In this document: positions 26,828-37,807 of the stretch, piece by piece | How the letters are laid out: every line of letters starts with the position of its first letter | Position numbering within the stretch: position 1 is the stretch's first letter | Assembly (NCBI RefSeq): GCF_030815985.1 | Contig: NZ_JAUSXM010000001.1 | Coordinates: forward strand, 6,634,001 to 6,698,000 | Direction: 5' to 3' | Length of the DNA: 64,000 bases | Source: Paenibacillus sp. W2I17 | GTDB lineage: Bacteria > Bacillota > Bacilli > Paenibacillales > Paenibacillaceae | The notes under the pieces: model-generated | Told to the model about the DNA's origin: nothing | Databases searched by the model: none | What the model saw: only the letters and a program-made list of their open reading frames with translations | Program-made: the position numbers and the translations under genes

Positions 26828-27187
26828 ATGTCCAGATTCGGTAAAAGACTGTTATCCATCGCTGTATTAATGTTGCTGGGTGTTCTGTTTGGAATGCAGC
26901 TGGCTGGCAGCAACTTTCACATGGGCAATCCATCAGGAGGCACGTCAACCGTTGTGACAACTGAGCCAACTTCATCGGTGACCGAATCTGTTCCGACTAC
27001 ACCTGTCCAAAAGGAAATTAAAGAACCACCATTTGTACCTGTTCAGTCACCAAGCCAAGTGCTTGGGGCAGATCAAAATAAGGCTCCGGTTGATGTGTTG
27101 GCAGACAAAACGGCTGGACTATTGCAAAATCTCTCACATAGTGGAATCAAGTGGGTGGTCTCTCTTTTTAGCGGCGTTGCTGAATAA
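26828..27187 (+). CDS. yqxA: YqxA family protein (DUF3679)
   Basis: A 119-aa protein with one N-terminal membrane segment (about residues 6-25), a Thr/Ser/Pro-rich middle and a short C-terminal amphipathic segment. Place between spoIIP and lepA and the N-terminal RFGKRLLSIAVLMLLGVLFGMQLA-type segment (cut here to RFGKRLLSIAVLML) match B. subtilis YqxA, whose function is unknown. ATG 26828 has AGGAGG eight bases upstream; ATG 26822 is too close to it. Confidence 0.75.
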   Translation: MSRFGKRLLSIAVLMLLGVLFGMQLAGSNFHMGNPSGGTSTVVTTEPTSSVTESVPTTPVQKEIKEPPFVPVQSPSQVLGADQNKAPVDVLADKTAGLLQNLSHSGIKWVVSLFSGVAE

Positions 27188-27266
27188 AATACCATAATTT
27201 TAAGGTACAATATAACCTCCGGGAGTGCATGATGACACTTTATTATAAAGTTGAGACATCACGGGA

Positions 27267-27295
27267 TTGATGCACTGTGCTTCAACTGTTATAAT
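27267..27295 (+). promoter_or_regulatory. SigA promoter of lepA
   Basis: TTGATG and TATAAT are separated by 17 bases, 38 bases before the lepA start. Confidence 0.75.
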
Positions 27296-27332
27296 GAAGT
27301 GATTGACACTAGGCTGTTTCTGGGGGTAAGGA

Positions 27333-29147
27333 ATGACTGACATTCGGGCAAGACAACGTAAAATTCGTAACTTTTCTATTATTGCACATATAGATCACGG
27401 CAAATCAACACTTGCGGACCGGATCTTGGAGCACACAGGTGCGCTCACTTCACGTGAAATGCAGGAACAAGTTCTGGATAAGATGGACCTTGAACGTGAA
27501 CGTGGAATAACAATCAAGCTACAAGCAGTAGCCTTGACTTACAAAGCGGATGACGGTGAAGAGTATTTATTGAATCTGATTGATACACCGGGACACGTAG
27601 ACTTCACGTATGAAGTATCACGCAGTCTTGCTGCATGTGAAGGTGCACTGCTGGTTGTGGATGCGGCTCAGGGAATTGAAGCCCAAACACTTGCCAACGT
27701 GTATCTGGCATTGGATAACAATCTTGAAATTTTACCGGTTATCAACAAAATTGACCTTCCGAGCGCTGATCCTGAACGGGTGAAGCAGGAAGTGGAAGAT
27801 GTTATTGGTTTGGACACAAGTAACGCCGTTTTGGCTTCGGCCAAATCAGGAATCGGAATCAAAGAAATTTTGGAGCAAGTGGTGAAAAGTGTTCCGGCAC
27901 CAACTGGTGATCCTGACCAGCCTTTGAAAGCGCTGATTTTTGACTCGCACTACGACCCATACAAAGGTGTAATCGTATATGTGCGTGTTGTTGACGGCAA
28001 AATCAAATCCGGTTCCAAAATCAAAATGATGGCAACAGGGAAATCATTTGAAGTCATTGAAGTTGGAGCGTTCAAACCTCGTATGACCATCGTGGACGAG
28101 CTGAACGTCGGGGATGTTGGATTTATCGTTGCAGGTATCCGGCATGTTGGCGATACACAAGTCGGGGATACGGTAACGGATGCCAAAAATCCAACACCGG
28201 AACCTTTGCCGGGTTATCGTAAAATTAACCCAATGGTGTATTGTGGTCTCTATCCGATCGAAACATCGGACTATGTTGATCTGCGTGAAGCGTTGGAGAA
28301 ATTGCAGTTGAACGATGCGTCTCTGAGCTTTGAACCGGAAACATCCAGTGCACTCGGTTTTGGATTCCGTTGCGGATTCCTTGGACTGCTTCACATGGAC
28401 GTTATCCAGGAGCGGATTGAGCGGGAGTTTAACATTCCTTTGATCACAACGGCACCAAGTGTAATCTATCACGTCACCTTAACGAATGGTGAAGTGATGA
28501 AAATCGACAACCCATCCAACTATCCTGAGGTGGGACGGATTGATTACGTCGAGGAACCATACGTCAAGGCAGATATTATCGTACCGAATGATTATGTAGG
28601 TACCATTATGGAGCTGTGTCAGACTAAACGCGGTGAATATGTAAATATGGAATATCTGGACACAACCCGGGTTACCATTACCTATGAGATTCCGTTGTCC
28701 GAGATTGTATATGACTTCTTCGACCAGTTGAAATCCGGTACCAAAGGATATGCATCCCTGGATTATGAGCTGTCCGGTTACCGTCAGTCTAATCTGGCGA
28801 AAATGGATATTGTACTCAATGGCGAACAGGTGGATGCTCTGTCCTTCATCGTTCACCGTGACCGTGCCTATAACCGCGGACGCATTGTCTGTGAGAAACT
28901 GCGCGAGCTGATTCCACGGCAAATGTTCGAGGTGCCAATTCAGGCATCTGTAGGTACCAAGGTTGTTGCTCGTGAGACGGTAAAAGCAATGCGTAAAAAC
29001 GTACTTGCCAAGTGTTATGGTGGTGACATCTCGCGGAAACGGAAACTGCTTGAGAAGCAGAAGGAAGGTAAGAAGCGGATGAAGCAGGTTGGTAACGTTG
29101 AGGTGCCACAAGAGGCATTCATGGCGGTACTGAAAATTGATGATTAA
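27333..29147 (+). CDS. lepA: Elongation factor 4 (LepA)
   Basis: A translational GTPase that acts on the ribosome (604 aa, normal size). G1 is AHIDHGKST at residues 18-26, G3 is DTPGH and G4 is NKID. The LepA-specific C-terminal domain is present ([20 protein letters not shown]). GGGGGTAAGGA precedes the ATG, and a SigA promoter lies upstream. It is followed by hemW, the common Firmicute order. Confidence 0.98.
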   Translation: MTDIRARQRKIRNFSIIAHIDHGKSTLADRILEHTGALTSREMQEQVLDKMDLERERGITIKLQAVALTYKADDGEEYLLNLIDTPGHVDFTYEVSRSLAACEGALLVVDAAQGIEAQTLANVYLALDNNLEILPVINKIDLPSADPERVKQEVEDVIGLDTSNAVLASAKSGIGIKEILEQVVKSVPAPTGDPDQPLKALIFDSHYDPYKGVIVYVRVVDGKIKSGSKIKMMATGKSFEVIEVGAFKPRMTIVDELNVGDVGFIVAGIRHVGDTQVGDTVTDAKNPTPEPLPGYRKINPMVYCGLYPIETSDYVDLREALEKLQLNDASLSFEPETSSALGFGFRCGFLGLLHMDVIQERIEREFNIPLITTAPSVIYHVTLTNGEVMKIDNPSNYPEVGRIDYVEEPYVKADIIVPNDYVGTIMELCQTKRGEYVNMEYLDTTRVTITYEIPLSEIVYDFFDQLKSGTKGYASLDYELSGYRQSNLAKMDIVLNGEQVDALSFIVHRDRAYNRGRIVCEKLRELIPRQMFEVPIQASVGTKVVARETVKAMRKNVLAKCYGGDISRKRKLLEKQKEGKKRMKQVGNVEVPQEAFMAVLKIDD

Positions 29148-29245
29148 ACAATCTATTTTGAGGTACAACACAGAATGTGTGTATTCAAATTAGATTAAAG
29201 AAAATTCAATTTCGTTACAACACAGAATATTAAATAACTAAGCTG

Positions 29246-29274
29246 AAAGGGAAGCCGGATGGCTTTCCTTTTTT
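29246..29274 (+). terminator. Terminator between lepA and hemW
   Basis: GGGAAGCC pairs with GGCTTTCC (one G-U) over a GGAT loop, extended by AAA/TTT and followed by a T-run. Confidence 0.75.
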
Positions 29275-29294
29275 CAAATAGAGGGGGACTTGCC

Positions 29295-30479
29295 ATGACA
29301 TTGGCAGCACACAGCCGGAAGACAGGTGCGCCCCAAGCGGTGTATCTTCACATTCCCTTTTGCACGAATAAATGTTTTTATTGCGACTTTAATTCCTACG
29401 TTCTGAAAGATCAGCCCGTGATGCAATATCTCGAAGCGCTGGAACGGGAGATGGAACATACAGTTAAGGCCAATCCACCGGGTGAGATCAAGACCATATT
29501 TGTAGGTGGGGGTACGCCAACAGCTCTGAAACCGGATGAGATGGCAGTATTTCTTCGTTCCGTGAAGACATATTTCCCAAATTGGGCGGACGATATTGAA
29601 TTTTCGATGGAAGCCAACCCGGGAACAACGGATGCGGAGAAACTCGCTGCGATGAAAGAAGGCGGCGTCAACCGTGTCAGCTTTGGCGTGCAGGCGTTTC
29701 AGAATGATCTGCTGACAGGCATTGGCCGTATTCATAATACGGATGATGTATATCGCAGTTTGGAGAATGCTCGTAAAGCAGGCTTGAATAACCTGTCCAT
29801 TGACCTGATGTTTGGTTTGCCGAACCAGACCGTAGAGATGTTGAATGAGAGTATCGACAAAGCGTTGGAATTGGATCTGCCGCATTACTCCATCTACAGC
29901 CTGAAAGTCGAAGAGAATACACTTTTCCATACACTGTATCAGAAGAACCAGCTACCACTTCCTCATGAAGATGACGAGCTGGAGATGTATCTTCTATTAA
30001 TGAGACGTATGAAAGAAGCAGGCTATGGACAATACGAGATCAGTAACTTTGCCAAGCCGGGCTTTGAGAGTCGTCACAATATTACCTACTGGCGTAATGA
30101 GGACTACTATGGTCTGGGTGCAGGTGCACATGGATATGTGGGCCGCGAACGGCATATGAATATTAAAGGTATAAATCCTTATGTTGAAGCTTCACGTGCA
30201 GGGCTGCCTCGTCTGGATCATTTTGAGATTGCTCGCCCGGAAGCCATGGAAGATTATCTGATGGTTGGACTGCGAATGTTGGAGGGAGCCTCGGCCTCAC
30301 GCTTTAGCGAACAGTTCGGAGAGTCCATGGAAGAAGTGTTTGCGAAGCCTTTGGGCAAAATGTTGAACGCAGGGTTGCTTGAGCGGACGGCAGACGGCTT
30401 CCGACTGAGCGAGCAGGGTATCCTGTTCGGAAATGACGTTTTTGCGGAGTTTATCGGGTCCATATCGCTGAATTCATAG
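29295..30479 (+). CDS. hemW: Radical SAM family heme chaperone HemW
   Basis: A 394-aa radical SAM protein related to HemN. The 4Fe-4S motif is FCTNKCFYC (Cys-x3-Cys-x2-Cys), followed by FVGGGTPTAL. The C-terminal HemN-type domain is present. HemW proteins bind haem and pass it to target enzymes and do not act as coproporphyrinogen oxidases. ATG 29295 has GAGGGGG seven bases upstream. An earlier in-frame ATG at 29259 lies inside the terminator. Confidence 0.94.
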   Translation: MTLAAHSRKTGAPQAVYLHIPFCTNKCFYCDFNSYVLKDQPVMQYLEALEREMEHTVKANPPGEIKTIFVGGGTPTALKPDEMAVFLRSVKTYFPNWADDIEFSMEANPGTTDAEKLAAMKEGGVNRVSFGVQAFQNDLLTGIGRIHNTDDVYRSLENARKAGLNNLSIDLMFGLPNQTVEMLNESIDKALELDLPHYSIYSLKVEENTLFHTLYQKNQLPLPHEDDELEMYLLLMRRMKEAGYGQYEISNFAKPGFESRHNITYWRNEDYYGLGAGAHGYVGRERHMNIKGINPYVEASRAGLPRLDHFEIARPEAMEDYLMVGLRMLEGASASRFSEQFGESMEEVFAKPLGKMLNAGLLERTADGFRLSEQGILFGNDVFAEFIGSISLNS

Positions 30480-30597
30480 CTTGAAATTCTATACGCTCTG
30501 TTGTATATTTATTCATATTGATTTTACAGAGCGTGTTAATTTAACAACTACGAAGTCAGCTTTCCTCTGGAAAGCTTGGTAATAGGAGGAGAGCAGG

Positions 30598-31068
30598 ATG
30601 TCGGTAATATGCAGAAAAGCCGTGCCGGAAGATGTTGAACCACTGTATGAAATGATTAAGGGCTATGCAGAGCGTGGGATCATGCTTCCGCGTTCACGGG
30701 AAATACTGCACCGACAACTGGAGCACTTTGTTGTAGCCGAAGTCGATGGTGAAGTCGTGGGTTGCGGATCGCTTTGTCGTCTGGGGAATGATTTGGTGGA
30801 AGTCAGATCACTCGGTATCTCGGAAGGACACAAAGGGCTCGGAATTGGCTCCCGATTGCTGGACCGACTGGTAGAAGAAGCGGAGAAACAACAGATTCCT
30901 AAGGTTATGGCGTTGACATATGAAGTATCCTTCTTCCTCAAAAACGGCTTTGCCGTGGTGGAAAAAGAGATTTTCCCCGAGAAAGTATGGACCGACTGTG
31001 TTCATTGCAGCAAGCAGGATTGTTGTGATGAGATCGCCGTATTAAAAGAGCTTAACGTTTCAGCCTAA
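30598..31068 (+). CDS. GNAT N-acetyltransferase, ArgA-like
   Basis: A 156-aa GNAT-fold acetyltransferase. The acetyl-CoA loop is GHKGLGIGSRLL (about residues 78-89). The C-terminal Cys-rich segment VWTDCVHCSKQDCCDE is typical of short, single-domain N-acetylglutamate synthase-like proteins, which start arginine synthesis. I infer that role from the motif; other acyl acceptors are possible. GGAGGAGAG precedes the ATG. It is followed by a strong terminator and the hrcA operon. Confidence 0.82.
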   Translation: MSVICRKAVPEDVEPLYEMIKGYAERGIMLPRSREILHRQLEHFVVAEVDGEVVGCGSLCRLGNDLVEVRSLGISEGHKGLGIGSRLLDRLVEEAEKQQIPKVMALTYEVSFFLKNGFAVVEKEIFPEKVWTDCVHCSKQDCCDEIAVLKELNVSA

Positions 31069-31077
31069 CAACTAAAT

Positions 31078-31129
31078 GGACTGCATGGATTGAGCCGAGT
31101 CAGCCTCTGCCCTACATGCAGTCCTTTTT
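31078..31129 (+). terminator. Terminator after the GNAT gene
   Basis: GGACTGCATG (31078-31087) pairs perfectly with CATGCAGTCC (31115-31124), followed by five T. The loop is 27 bases. Confidence 0.85.
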
Positions 31130-31214
31130 ACTTCAAAGTATGTTCAATAAAGTTGTTAGGACTCGTCGACATTGGTCTATACTATAAATAGATGAGCCCA
31201 CTCATCAAACTCAC

Positions 31215-31244
31215 TTGACAATGTTCACGTCAGTTTGGTATTTT
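31215..31244 (+). promoter_or_regulatory. SigA promoter of the hrcA operon
   Basis: TTGACA and TATTTT are separated by 18 bases. The start of transcription would fall just before the CIRCE element. Confidence 0.7.
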
Positions 31245-31255
31245 TGTATTACCGC

Positions 31256-31282
31256 TTAGCACTCATCTAACCGGAGTGCTAA
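31256..31282 (+). promoter_or_regulatory. CIRCE operator
   Basis: TTAGCACTC and GAGTGCTAA form a perfect 9-bp inverted repeat with a 9-base spacer, the exact CIRCE layout bound by HrcA. HrcA, aided by GroE, represses the operon until heat stress. Confidence 0.97.
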
Positions 31283-31322
31283 CGACATGGGACAGTACAG
31301 TCAGAAGGAGGGAATACTCACC

Positions 31323-32354
31323 ATGTTAACAGAGCGTCAACGAATGATTCTGAACGCTATAGTGGATGACTATATCCGTTCAGCTGAGCCCGTAGGGTCC
31401 CGGAGCATTTCCAAAAGGGGAGATGTTGGATACAGTCCGGCGACGATCCGTAATGAAATGGCGGACCTTGAAGATATGGGTTTCCTGGAACAGCCGCATA
31501 CATCGGCAGGTCGCATTCCTTCTCATAAAGGTTATCGATATTACGTCGATCATTTGGTTCCCTGGAATCAGGTGGAACCCCAGGAATTGGACGATCTGAA
31601 GTCGTTCTTCGCCGAAAAGCTGAATGTCATGGAACAAGTTATTCAACATGCATCCAATATTTTGTCACATATGACGAATTATACTTCGATCCTGCTTGGA
31701 CCGGAAGTATTCCATACGTCCCTTCGCCACTTCCAATTGCTTCCGCTGAACGAAAGTGAAGCTGTGGCAATCATTGTGACCAATACCGGTCAGGTGGAGA
31801 ACAAGACGGTCCAGATTCCTCCAGAAATCTCGGTAGCCGAGATGGAGAAAGTGGTTCGACTGTTGAACACCAAGCTGGTTGGTGTGCCAATTTACAAATT
31901 GAAATCCCGTCTCTATACTGAACTTGGGCAAGAGATGGAACGGCATATTACACGTTACGAGGAAGTTATGCAGGTGCTGAACAGTGCCTTTGACAACGAA
32001 CATGATAATCGTCTGTTCCTCAGTGGTGCCACCAATATGTTGACTCAACCGGAGTTTAAAGATATCGAAAAGGTAAAAGATATTCTTGACCTGCTGGAAG
32101 AGACACCAACACTCATGAAATTGATGATGCCCGTGCCGGGTGGATCTGGTATTCAAGTGCGAATCGGCACTGAGAATGATCATGAAGCCTTTGCCAACTG
32201 CAGCCTGATTACAGCCTCCTATTCATTGGACGGTGAGGCTTTGGGTTCGATCGGTATTCTAGGACCCACGCGGATGGATTATGCACGTGTCATTCATATT
32301 CTAAATACACTATCCCGTGACTTGACGGCGATGCTGACACATCGTTTCAAATAA
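31323..32354 (+). CDS. hrcA: Heat-inducible transcription repressor HrcA
   Basis: The repressor of class I heat-shock genes (343 aa). The N-terminal winged helix (MLTERQRMILNAIVDDYI, then SPATIRNEMADLEDMGFL) binds CIRCE, which lies 40 bases upstream, so the gene regulates itself. The C-terminal GAF-like domain ends TALT-type LSRDLTAMLTHRF. ATG 31323 follows AAGGAGGG; an upstream in-frame ATG at 31287 lacks a site. First gene of hrcA-grpE-dnaK-dnaJ. Confidence 0.97.
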   Translation: MLTERQRMILNAIVDDYIRSAEPVGSRSISKRGDVGYSPATIRNEMADLEDMGFLEQPHTSAGRIPSHKGYRYYVDHLVPWNQVEPQELDDLKSFFAEKLNVMEQVIQHASNILSHMTNYTSILLGPEVFHTSLRHFQLLPLNESEAVAIIVTNTGQVENKTVQIPPEISVAEMEKVVRLLNTKLVGVPIYKLKSRLYTELGQEMERHITRYEEVMQVLNSAFDNEHDNRLFLSGATNMLTQPEFKDIEKVKDILDLLEETPTLMKLMMPVPGGSGIQVRIGTENDHEAFANCSLITASYSLDGEALGSIGILGPTRMDYARVIHILNTLSRDLTAMLTHRFK

Positions 32355-32398
32355 GATTCGGGAATGAACCATTTCATTCGTATAAGGAGGTGAACATC

Positions 32399-32962
32399 TT
32401 GAAAGAGGAGCAATCATTTACAGAAGAACAAGAGGTAACAGCAGCAGAGCAGGAGCCTATTAATGAAGCTGGCGCTGCAGAAGCACAAGCTGAAGAGATG
32501 GCTGATCAGGAGCAGGATGAGCTTGCACGTCTGAAGGCAGAAGCTGAGGAGCAACAGCAGCGTTATGTCCGTGCACAGGCTGATTTTGATAACTTCCGTC
32601 GTCGTACTCAGAAGGAAAAAGAAGAATTGGCTAAATACGCTTCGATGAAGCTGGTCACCGAACTGGTACCGGTTATTGATAACTTCGAGCGCGCCATGGC
32701 TACTGTACCGGAAGGAGCAGAGGTCGAATCTTTCTCCAAGGGCATCCAAATGATTTTCCGTCAATTGGAAACCGTGATGAATAACGAAGGTCTGACGGCA
32801 ATGGAATCGGTAGGACAACCGTTCAATCCTGAATTCCACCAAGCAATTATGCAAGTGGAGAGCGACGAGTACGAAGAAGGTATCGTTGTTGAGGAAGTCC
32901 AAAAGGGCTACATGCTGAAAGATAAAGTGCTTCGTCCAGCTATGGTTAAAGTCAGCTCATAA
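32399..32962 (+). CDS. grpE: Nucleotide exchange factor GrpE
   Basis: Releases ADP from DnaK (187 aa). An acidic N-terminus and a long coiled coil (about residues 35-90, including RYVRAQADFDNFRRR) precede the C-terminal beta domain (GQPFNPEFHQAIMQVES). I chose TTG 32399 because AAGGAGGTGAACATC puts it eight bases after the ribosome binding site. The in-frame GTG 32390 lies inside that site. Confidence 0.95.
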   Translation: MKEEQSFTEEQEVTAAEQEPINEAGAAEAQAEEMADQEQDELARLKAEAEEQQQRYVRAQADFDNFRRRTQKEKEELAKYASMKLVTELVPVIDNFERAMATVPEGAEVESFSKGIQMIFRQLETVMNNEGLTAMESVGQPFNPEFHQAIMQVESDEYEEGIVVEEVQKGYMLKDKVLRPAMVKVSS

Positions 32963-33099
32963 TTTCCTTTTAGGAAGGAATGAGTCGGCTCCATAGTTGA
33001 ACAATGTGGGCGAAGTTTAATATAAAGGTTTGTACACATAGAGCACGATTAGCAACATGAACATCTAAATAAGGGTCAGATCAGACCCATTCATTTTAA

Positions 33100-34968
<1,869 letters not shown>

Positions 34969-35014
34969 TTCGTAGTTCTACGCGAATTAAACATCGGTGA
35001 CGTTCGAATTAGAG

Positions 35015-35058
35015 GGAAAGTCATAGCCGGGGCTCCCGCGCTTTGGCTTTCCTTTTGT
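35015..35058 (+). other. Hairpin between dnaK and dnaJ
   Basis: GGAAAG and AGCC (35018-35031) can pair with GGCTTTCC (35045-35052), followed by a short T-run. It may work as a partial terminator that sets the dnaK to dnaJ ratio. Confidence 0.4.
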
Positions 35059-35097
35059 CACGATGTGCGATATGGTGAATGATATGGGGGTGGAAGA

Positions 35098-36222
35098 GTG
35101 GCTGAAAAGCGTGATTATTATGAGGTGCTTGGCGTTAGTAAAACGGCTAACGACGATGAGATTAAAAAGGCTTACCGTAAGCTTGCCCGTCAGTATCACC
35201 CTGACGTAAACAAGGCTGCTGATGCGGAAGCTAAATTTAAAGAAGTTAAAGAAGCTTACGACGTAGTGAGTGACGGTCAGAAGCGTGCACAATATGATCA
35301 ATATGGTCATGTCGATCCGAATCAAGGTGGATTCGGTGGTGGCGGTGATTTTGGCGGCGGCGGATTTGGCGACATCTTCGACATGTTCTTTGGCGGCGGT
35401 GGCGGTGGACGACGTGATCCAAATGCTCCGCAACGGGGAAATGATCTGCAGTACACGATGACGATTGAGTTCAAGGAAGCTGTATTCGGTAAAGAAACCG
35501 ATATTACGATTCCGCGTACCGAAGGCTGTGATACCTGTCATGGCTCAGGTGCCAAACCTGGAACGAAACCGGAAACCTGCTCGGTCTGCCAAGGTAGCGG
35601 TCAGCAGGAAGTCGTGCAAAATACACCGTTTGGTCGTATGGTTAATCGTCGTGCATGTTCGAACTGTAGTGGTTCGGGCCAAATTATCAAAGAAAAATGT
35701 ACAACGTGCAGTGGTAGCGGTAAAGTCCGCAAGCAACGCAAAATCCATGTCCGCATTCCAGCGGGTGTAGATGATGGCGCGCAACTGCGTATGACAGGTG
35801 AGGGCGAGGGAGGCCTGCGTGGCGGACCAGCGGGAGACCTGTATATTGTCATTCGCGTGAAATCACATGATTTCTTCGAGCGTGAAGGTGACGATATTTA
35901 TTGCGAAATCCCACTTACCTTTGCTCAGGCAGCTCTGGGAGATGAGGTTGAGATCCCGACGTTGACTGAAAAAGTGAAGTTGAAAGTACCAGCTGGTACA
36001 CAAACGGGAACGTATTTCCGACTCAAAGGCAAAGGTGTACCACGCCTGCGCGGTATGGGGCAAGGGGATCAACATGTGAAAGTGGTTGTGGTTACACCTA
36101 GTAAGCTGAATGACGAGCAGAAAGATCTGCTTCGCCAAATTGCTGCGCTGGATGGAGAGCAAACACATGAGCATGAACAATCTTTCTTTGATAGAGTGAA
36201 ACGCGCCTTCCGCGGCGACTGA
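35098..36222 (+). CDS. dnaJ: Chaperone protein DnaJ (Hsp40)
   Basis: The DnaK co-chaperone (374 aa). The J domain has HPD at residues 34-36. A Gly/Phe-rich stretch (about 75-105) is followed by four CxxCxGxG zinc repeats ([32 protein letters not shown]). GTG 35098 follows GGGGGTGGAAGA and gives the usual [13 protein letters not shown] start. A strong terminator follows. Confidence 0.98.
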   Translation: MAEKRDYYEVLGVSKTANDDEIKKAYRKLARQYHPDVNKAADAEAKFKEVKEAYDVVSDGQKRAQYDQYGHVDPNQGGFGGGGDFGGGGFGDIFDMFFGGGGGGRRDPNAPQRGNDLQYTMTIEFKEAVFGKETDITIPRTEGCDTCHGSGAKPGTKPETCSVCQGSGQQEVVQNTPFGRMVNRRACSNCSGSGQIIKEKCTTCSGSGKVRKQRKIHVRIPAGVDDGAQLRMTGEGEGGLRGGPAGDLYIVIRVKSHDFFEREGDDIYCEIPLTFAQAALGDEVEIPTLTEKVKLKVPAGTQTGTYFRLKGKGVPRLRGMGQGDQHVKVVVVTPSKLNDEQKDLLRQIAALDGEQTHEHEQSFFDRVKRAFRGD

Positions 36223-36242
36223 GAATAAAATATAGCAAGTCC

Positions 36243-36285
36243 AAAAGGGCACCATAGCGGTTTTTACCGTAGGGTGTCCTTTTTT
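36243..36285 (+). terminator. Terminator of the hrcA-grpE-dnaK-dnaJ operon
   Basis: AAAGGGCACC...GCGGT pairs with ACCGT...GGGTGTCCTTT with a small bulge, followed by a T-run at 36280-36285. Confidence 0.85.
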
Positions 36286-36462
36286 GTACGCCTTTTTTAT
36301 AGTTTCAGTGGTTTTGGCAAAATCCTTGGATTTATGCTACAAAGAACGACAGCAATTTGTGGGAGCATTTCGGTATATTCTGAGCGAACTTGCGGAAAGA
36401 TAGCATGGCGAGAATGATATGCATAGCTGATATGCGAGAAATTAGGAAAGCAGGTGAAGCGG

Positions 36463-36831
36463 ATGACCGAGAAAAATATTTTGGCGTACTTTCACAGCCC
36501 GGAGCAGGCTCAAGGGGCAGCCAAAAAACTGGAGGCATTGCGAGTGGAGGACCTGTCAATTAATCGATTCAGCCGATATGCGGGTGTAGGACCAAGCGGG
36601 GCTTCCTACAAGCCGGGTGTTTCCGGCAGTTTTTCATCATGGGTGCCCGATTCGATGCAAACAAATGCCAGTGCTGGAATCATGGCTGCGGCGGACCCTT
36701 CTGCAAGCGGCATGAGTGATGGTGGACAGGGTGGACCAACGGGAAGAGATGTATTGCTAACTGTCATCGTAGATGAATCGGTACATCACCGCGCTATGTC
36801 TATAATCGAACAAGCCGGTGGAATGATCTAG
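36463..36831 (+). CDS. General-stress-protein-17M-like small protein, paralogue 1
   Basis: A 122-aa protein. Residues 1-40 (NILAYFHSPEQAQGAAKKLE, then DLSINRF) resemble the N-terminal domain of general stress protein 17M/YflT-like proteins. A Gly/Ser/Ala-rich middle (about 45-90) and a C-terminal LLTVIVDESVHHRAMSIIEQ strand-helix unit follow. The gene at 37225-37617 has the same layout, so they are paralogues, with a structured repeat and a YfhD-like gene between them. ATG 36463 follows AGCAGGTGAAG; the in-frame GTG 36454 lies inside that site. A stress role is inferred from the family only. Confidence 0.6.
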   Translation: MTEKNILAYFHSPEQAQGAAKKLEALRVEDLSINRFSRYAGVGPSGASYKPGVSGSFSSWVPDSMQTNASAGIMAAADPSASGMSDGGQGGPTGRDVLLTVIVDESVHHRAMSIIEQAGGMI

Positions 36832-36863
36832 TTTTAAGAAATATATATAAGATGGACAGATAA

Positions 36864-37012
36864 TTACACTTTAACGGAGAGTGTAGAACCAATCTGAAGA
36901 AGCGAAGCGTGCGCCTTTATCCCCGGATTTCTCCCTTTAAGGAGGGAGTTGAAGAAATCTGGGGATAACAGCGATCGGAGGATGGGACTACAATCGGAGT
37001 CTTACAGTGTAA
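36864..37012 (+). repeat. Dispersed structured repeat, copy 2
   Basis: Same core as copy 1, with the hairpin at 36918-36967. The outer arm is TATCCCC/GGGGATA. The closing stem is TGTAG (36882) with CTACA (36988), and the ends TTACACT (36864) and AGTGTAA (37006) pair. Compared with copy 1 the stem sequences differ but pairing is kept. It lies between the two paralogous small stress-type genes. Confidence 0.85.
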
Positions 37013-37052
37013 CAAATATTAGTTCATTTTAATTTGAAGGAGGAGCATTACA

Positions 37053-37232
37053 ATGGCAGAACATGAACGTCCAGGCAAGATTTTAACGAAAACGGAAAAG
37101 ATGAAACGTATGCAATCCGCAAAAAATGAGGACGTGGAATTCAGCGCTGAAGCTGCGGATCATGAAGATATCGAAGCACTACGCCGCAGTGAAGCGGCTG
37201 ATCGACGTCAGGGACGGGAGCTTCATGACTGA
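37053..37232 (+). CDS. YfhD-like small protein
   Basis: A 59-residue highly charged peptide. The block DVEFSAEAADHEDIEALRRS, then EAADRRQ, resembles the small YfhD family of Bacilli, whose role is unknown. GAAGGAGGAG lies ten bases before the ATG. Its last eight bases overlap the start of the next gene (ATGACTGA), so the two are translationally coupled. It is shorter than most gene finders' limit. Confidence 0.65.
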   Translation: MAEHERPGKILTKTEKMKRMQSAKNEDVEFSAEAADHEDIEALRRSEAADRRQGRELHD

Positions 37233-37617
37233 AGATCGCTCGGCAGTGACCCTCGAAGCTGTTTTTACAAGCTGGACTGAGGCCGAGTCTGCACGCAGAG
37301 CCCTGGAATTGTTGCACCCGAACCAATTAAGTATCGAGAGCCTTGGCAATGAAGCGTCTGCATTGGATTCAAACGATGTTACGGGCTTCGATAATTCTCC
37401 TACGGCCGTCGTCGGAGGATTTAGTGGCGAACTGAATGTACTTGCCCTGATTAGTGATGAAACGGAAATGTTGTCTAATGGTCAGGTGTATGATACACCC
37501 AAAGAGGATTCGGCAAACAGGCTAAAACAAGAAATTTTGCTGACCGTGTCCGTTTCCAACGATTCACTCCCGCAAGCCGCAGAGATGATCACACAAAATG
37601 GTGGGCGTTTTTGCTAA
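37225..37617 (+). CDS. General-stress-protein-17M-like small protein, paralogue 2
   Basis: A 130-aa protein. The N-terminal unit (AVFTSWTEAESARRALELL, then NQLSIESL) and the C-terminal ILLTVSVSNDSLPQAAEMI, then QNGGRFC match the order of strands and helices in the gene at 36463. The middle (about residues 45-95) is acidic and Gly-poor, unlike its paralogue. ATG 37225 has CGGGAG just upstream and overlaps the YfhD-like stop. The frame is open back to 37126, but that part overlaps the YfhD-like gene out of frame. Confidence 0.6.
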   Translation: MTEDRSAVTLEAVFTSWTEAESARRALELLHPNQLSIESLGNEASALDSNDVTGFDNSPTAVVGGFSGELNVLALISDETEMLSNGQVYDTPKEDSANRLKQEILLTVSVSNDSLPQAAEMITQNGGRFC

Positions 37618-37676
37618 GTGAGATTCAAAGTATGCTAAATGCTTAAGTAAATGAAACAGATATGTATGAATAGATG

Positions 37677-37722
37677 ACAGGATATTCGAGCAGTCAGGCT
37701 GCGGATATCCTGTTTTGTTTTT
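37677..37722 (+). terminator. Terminator before prmA
   Basis: ACAGGATAT (37677-37685) pairs perfectly with ATATCCTGT (37705-37713), with a T-rich tail. Confidence 0.8.
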
Positions 37723-37739
37723 CTTTTACTGGTGCGGCT

Positions 37740-37769
37740 TTGTGCTTCGGCTAGCTTGTGTAGTACAAT
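37740..37769 (+). promoter_or_regulatory. Possible SigA promoter of prmA
   Basis: TTGTGC and TACAAT are separated by 18 bases, about 38 bases before the prmA start and after a terminator. Confidence 0.4.
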
Positions 37770-37807
37770 AGTTGGGATGTTTGAAAAATGAGGAGGAAAA
37801 ACCAAGT

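Noticed and set aside
29165..29229. ACAACACAGAAT occurring twice in the lepA-hemW gap
   Set aside because: Two 12-base copies only, no symmetry and no further copies seen, so chance or a minor duplication is enough.
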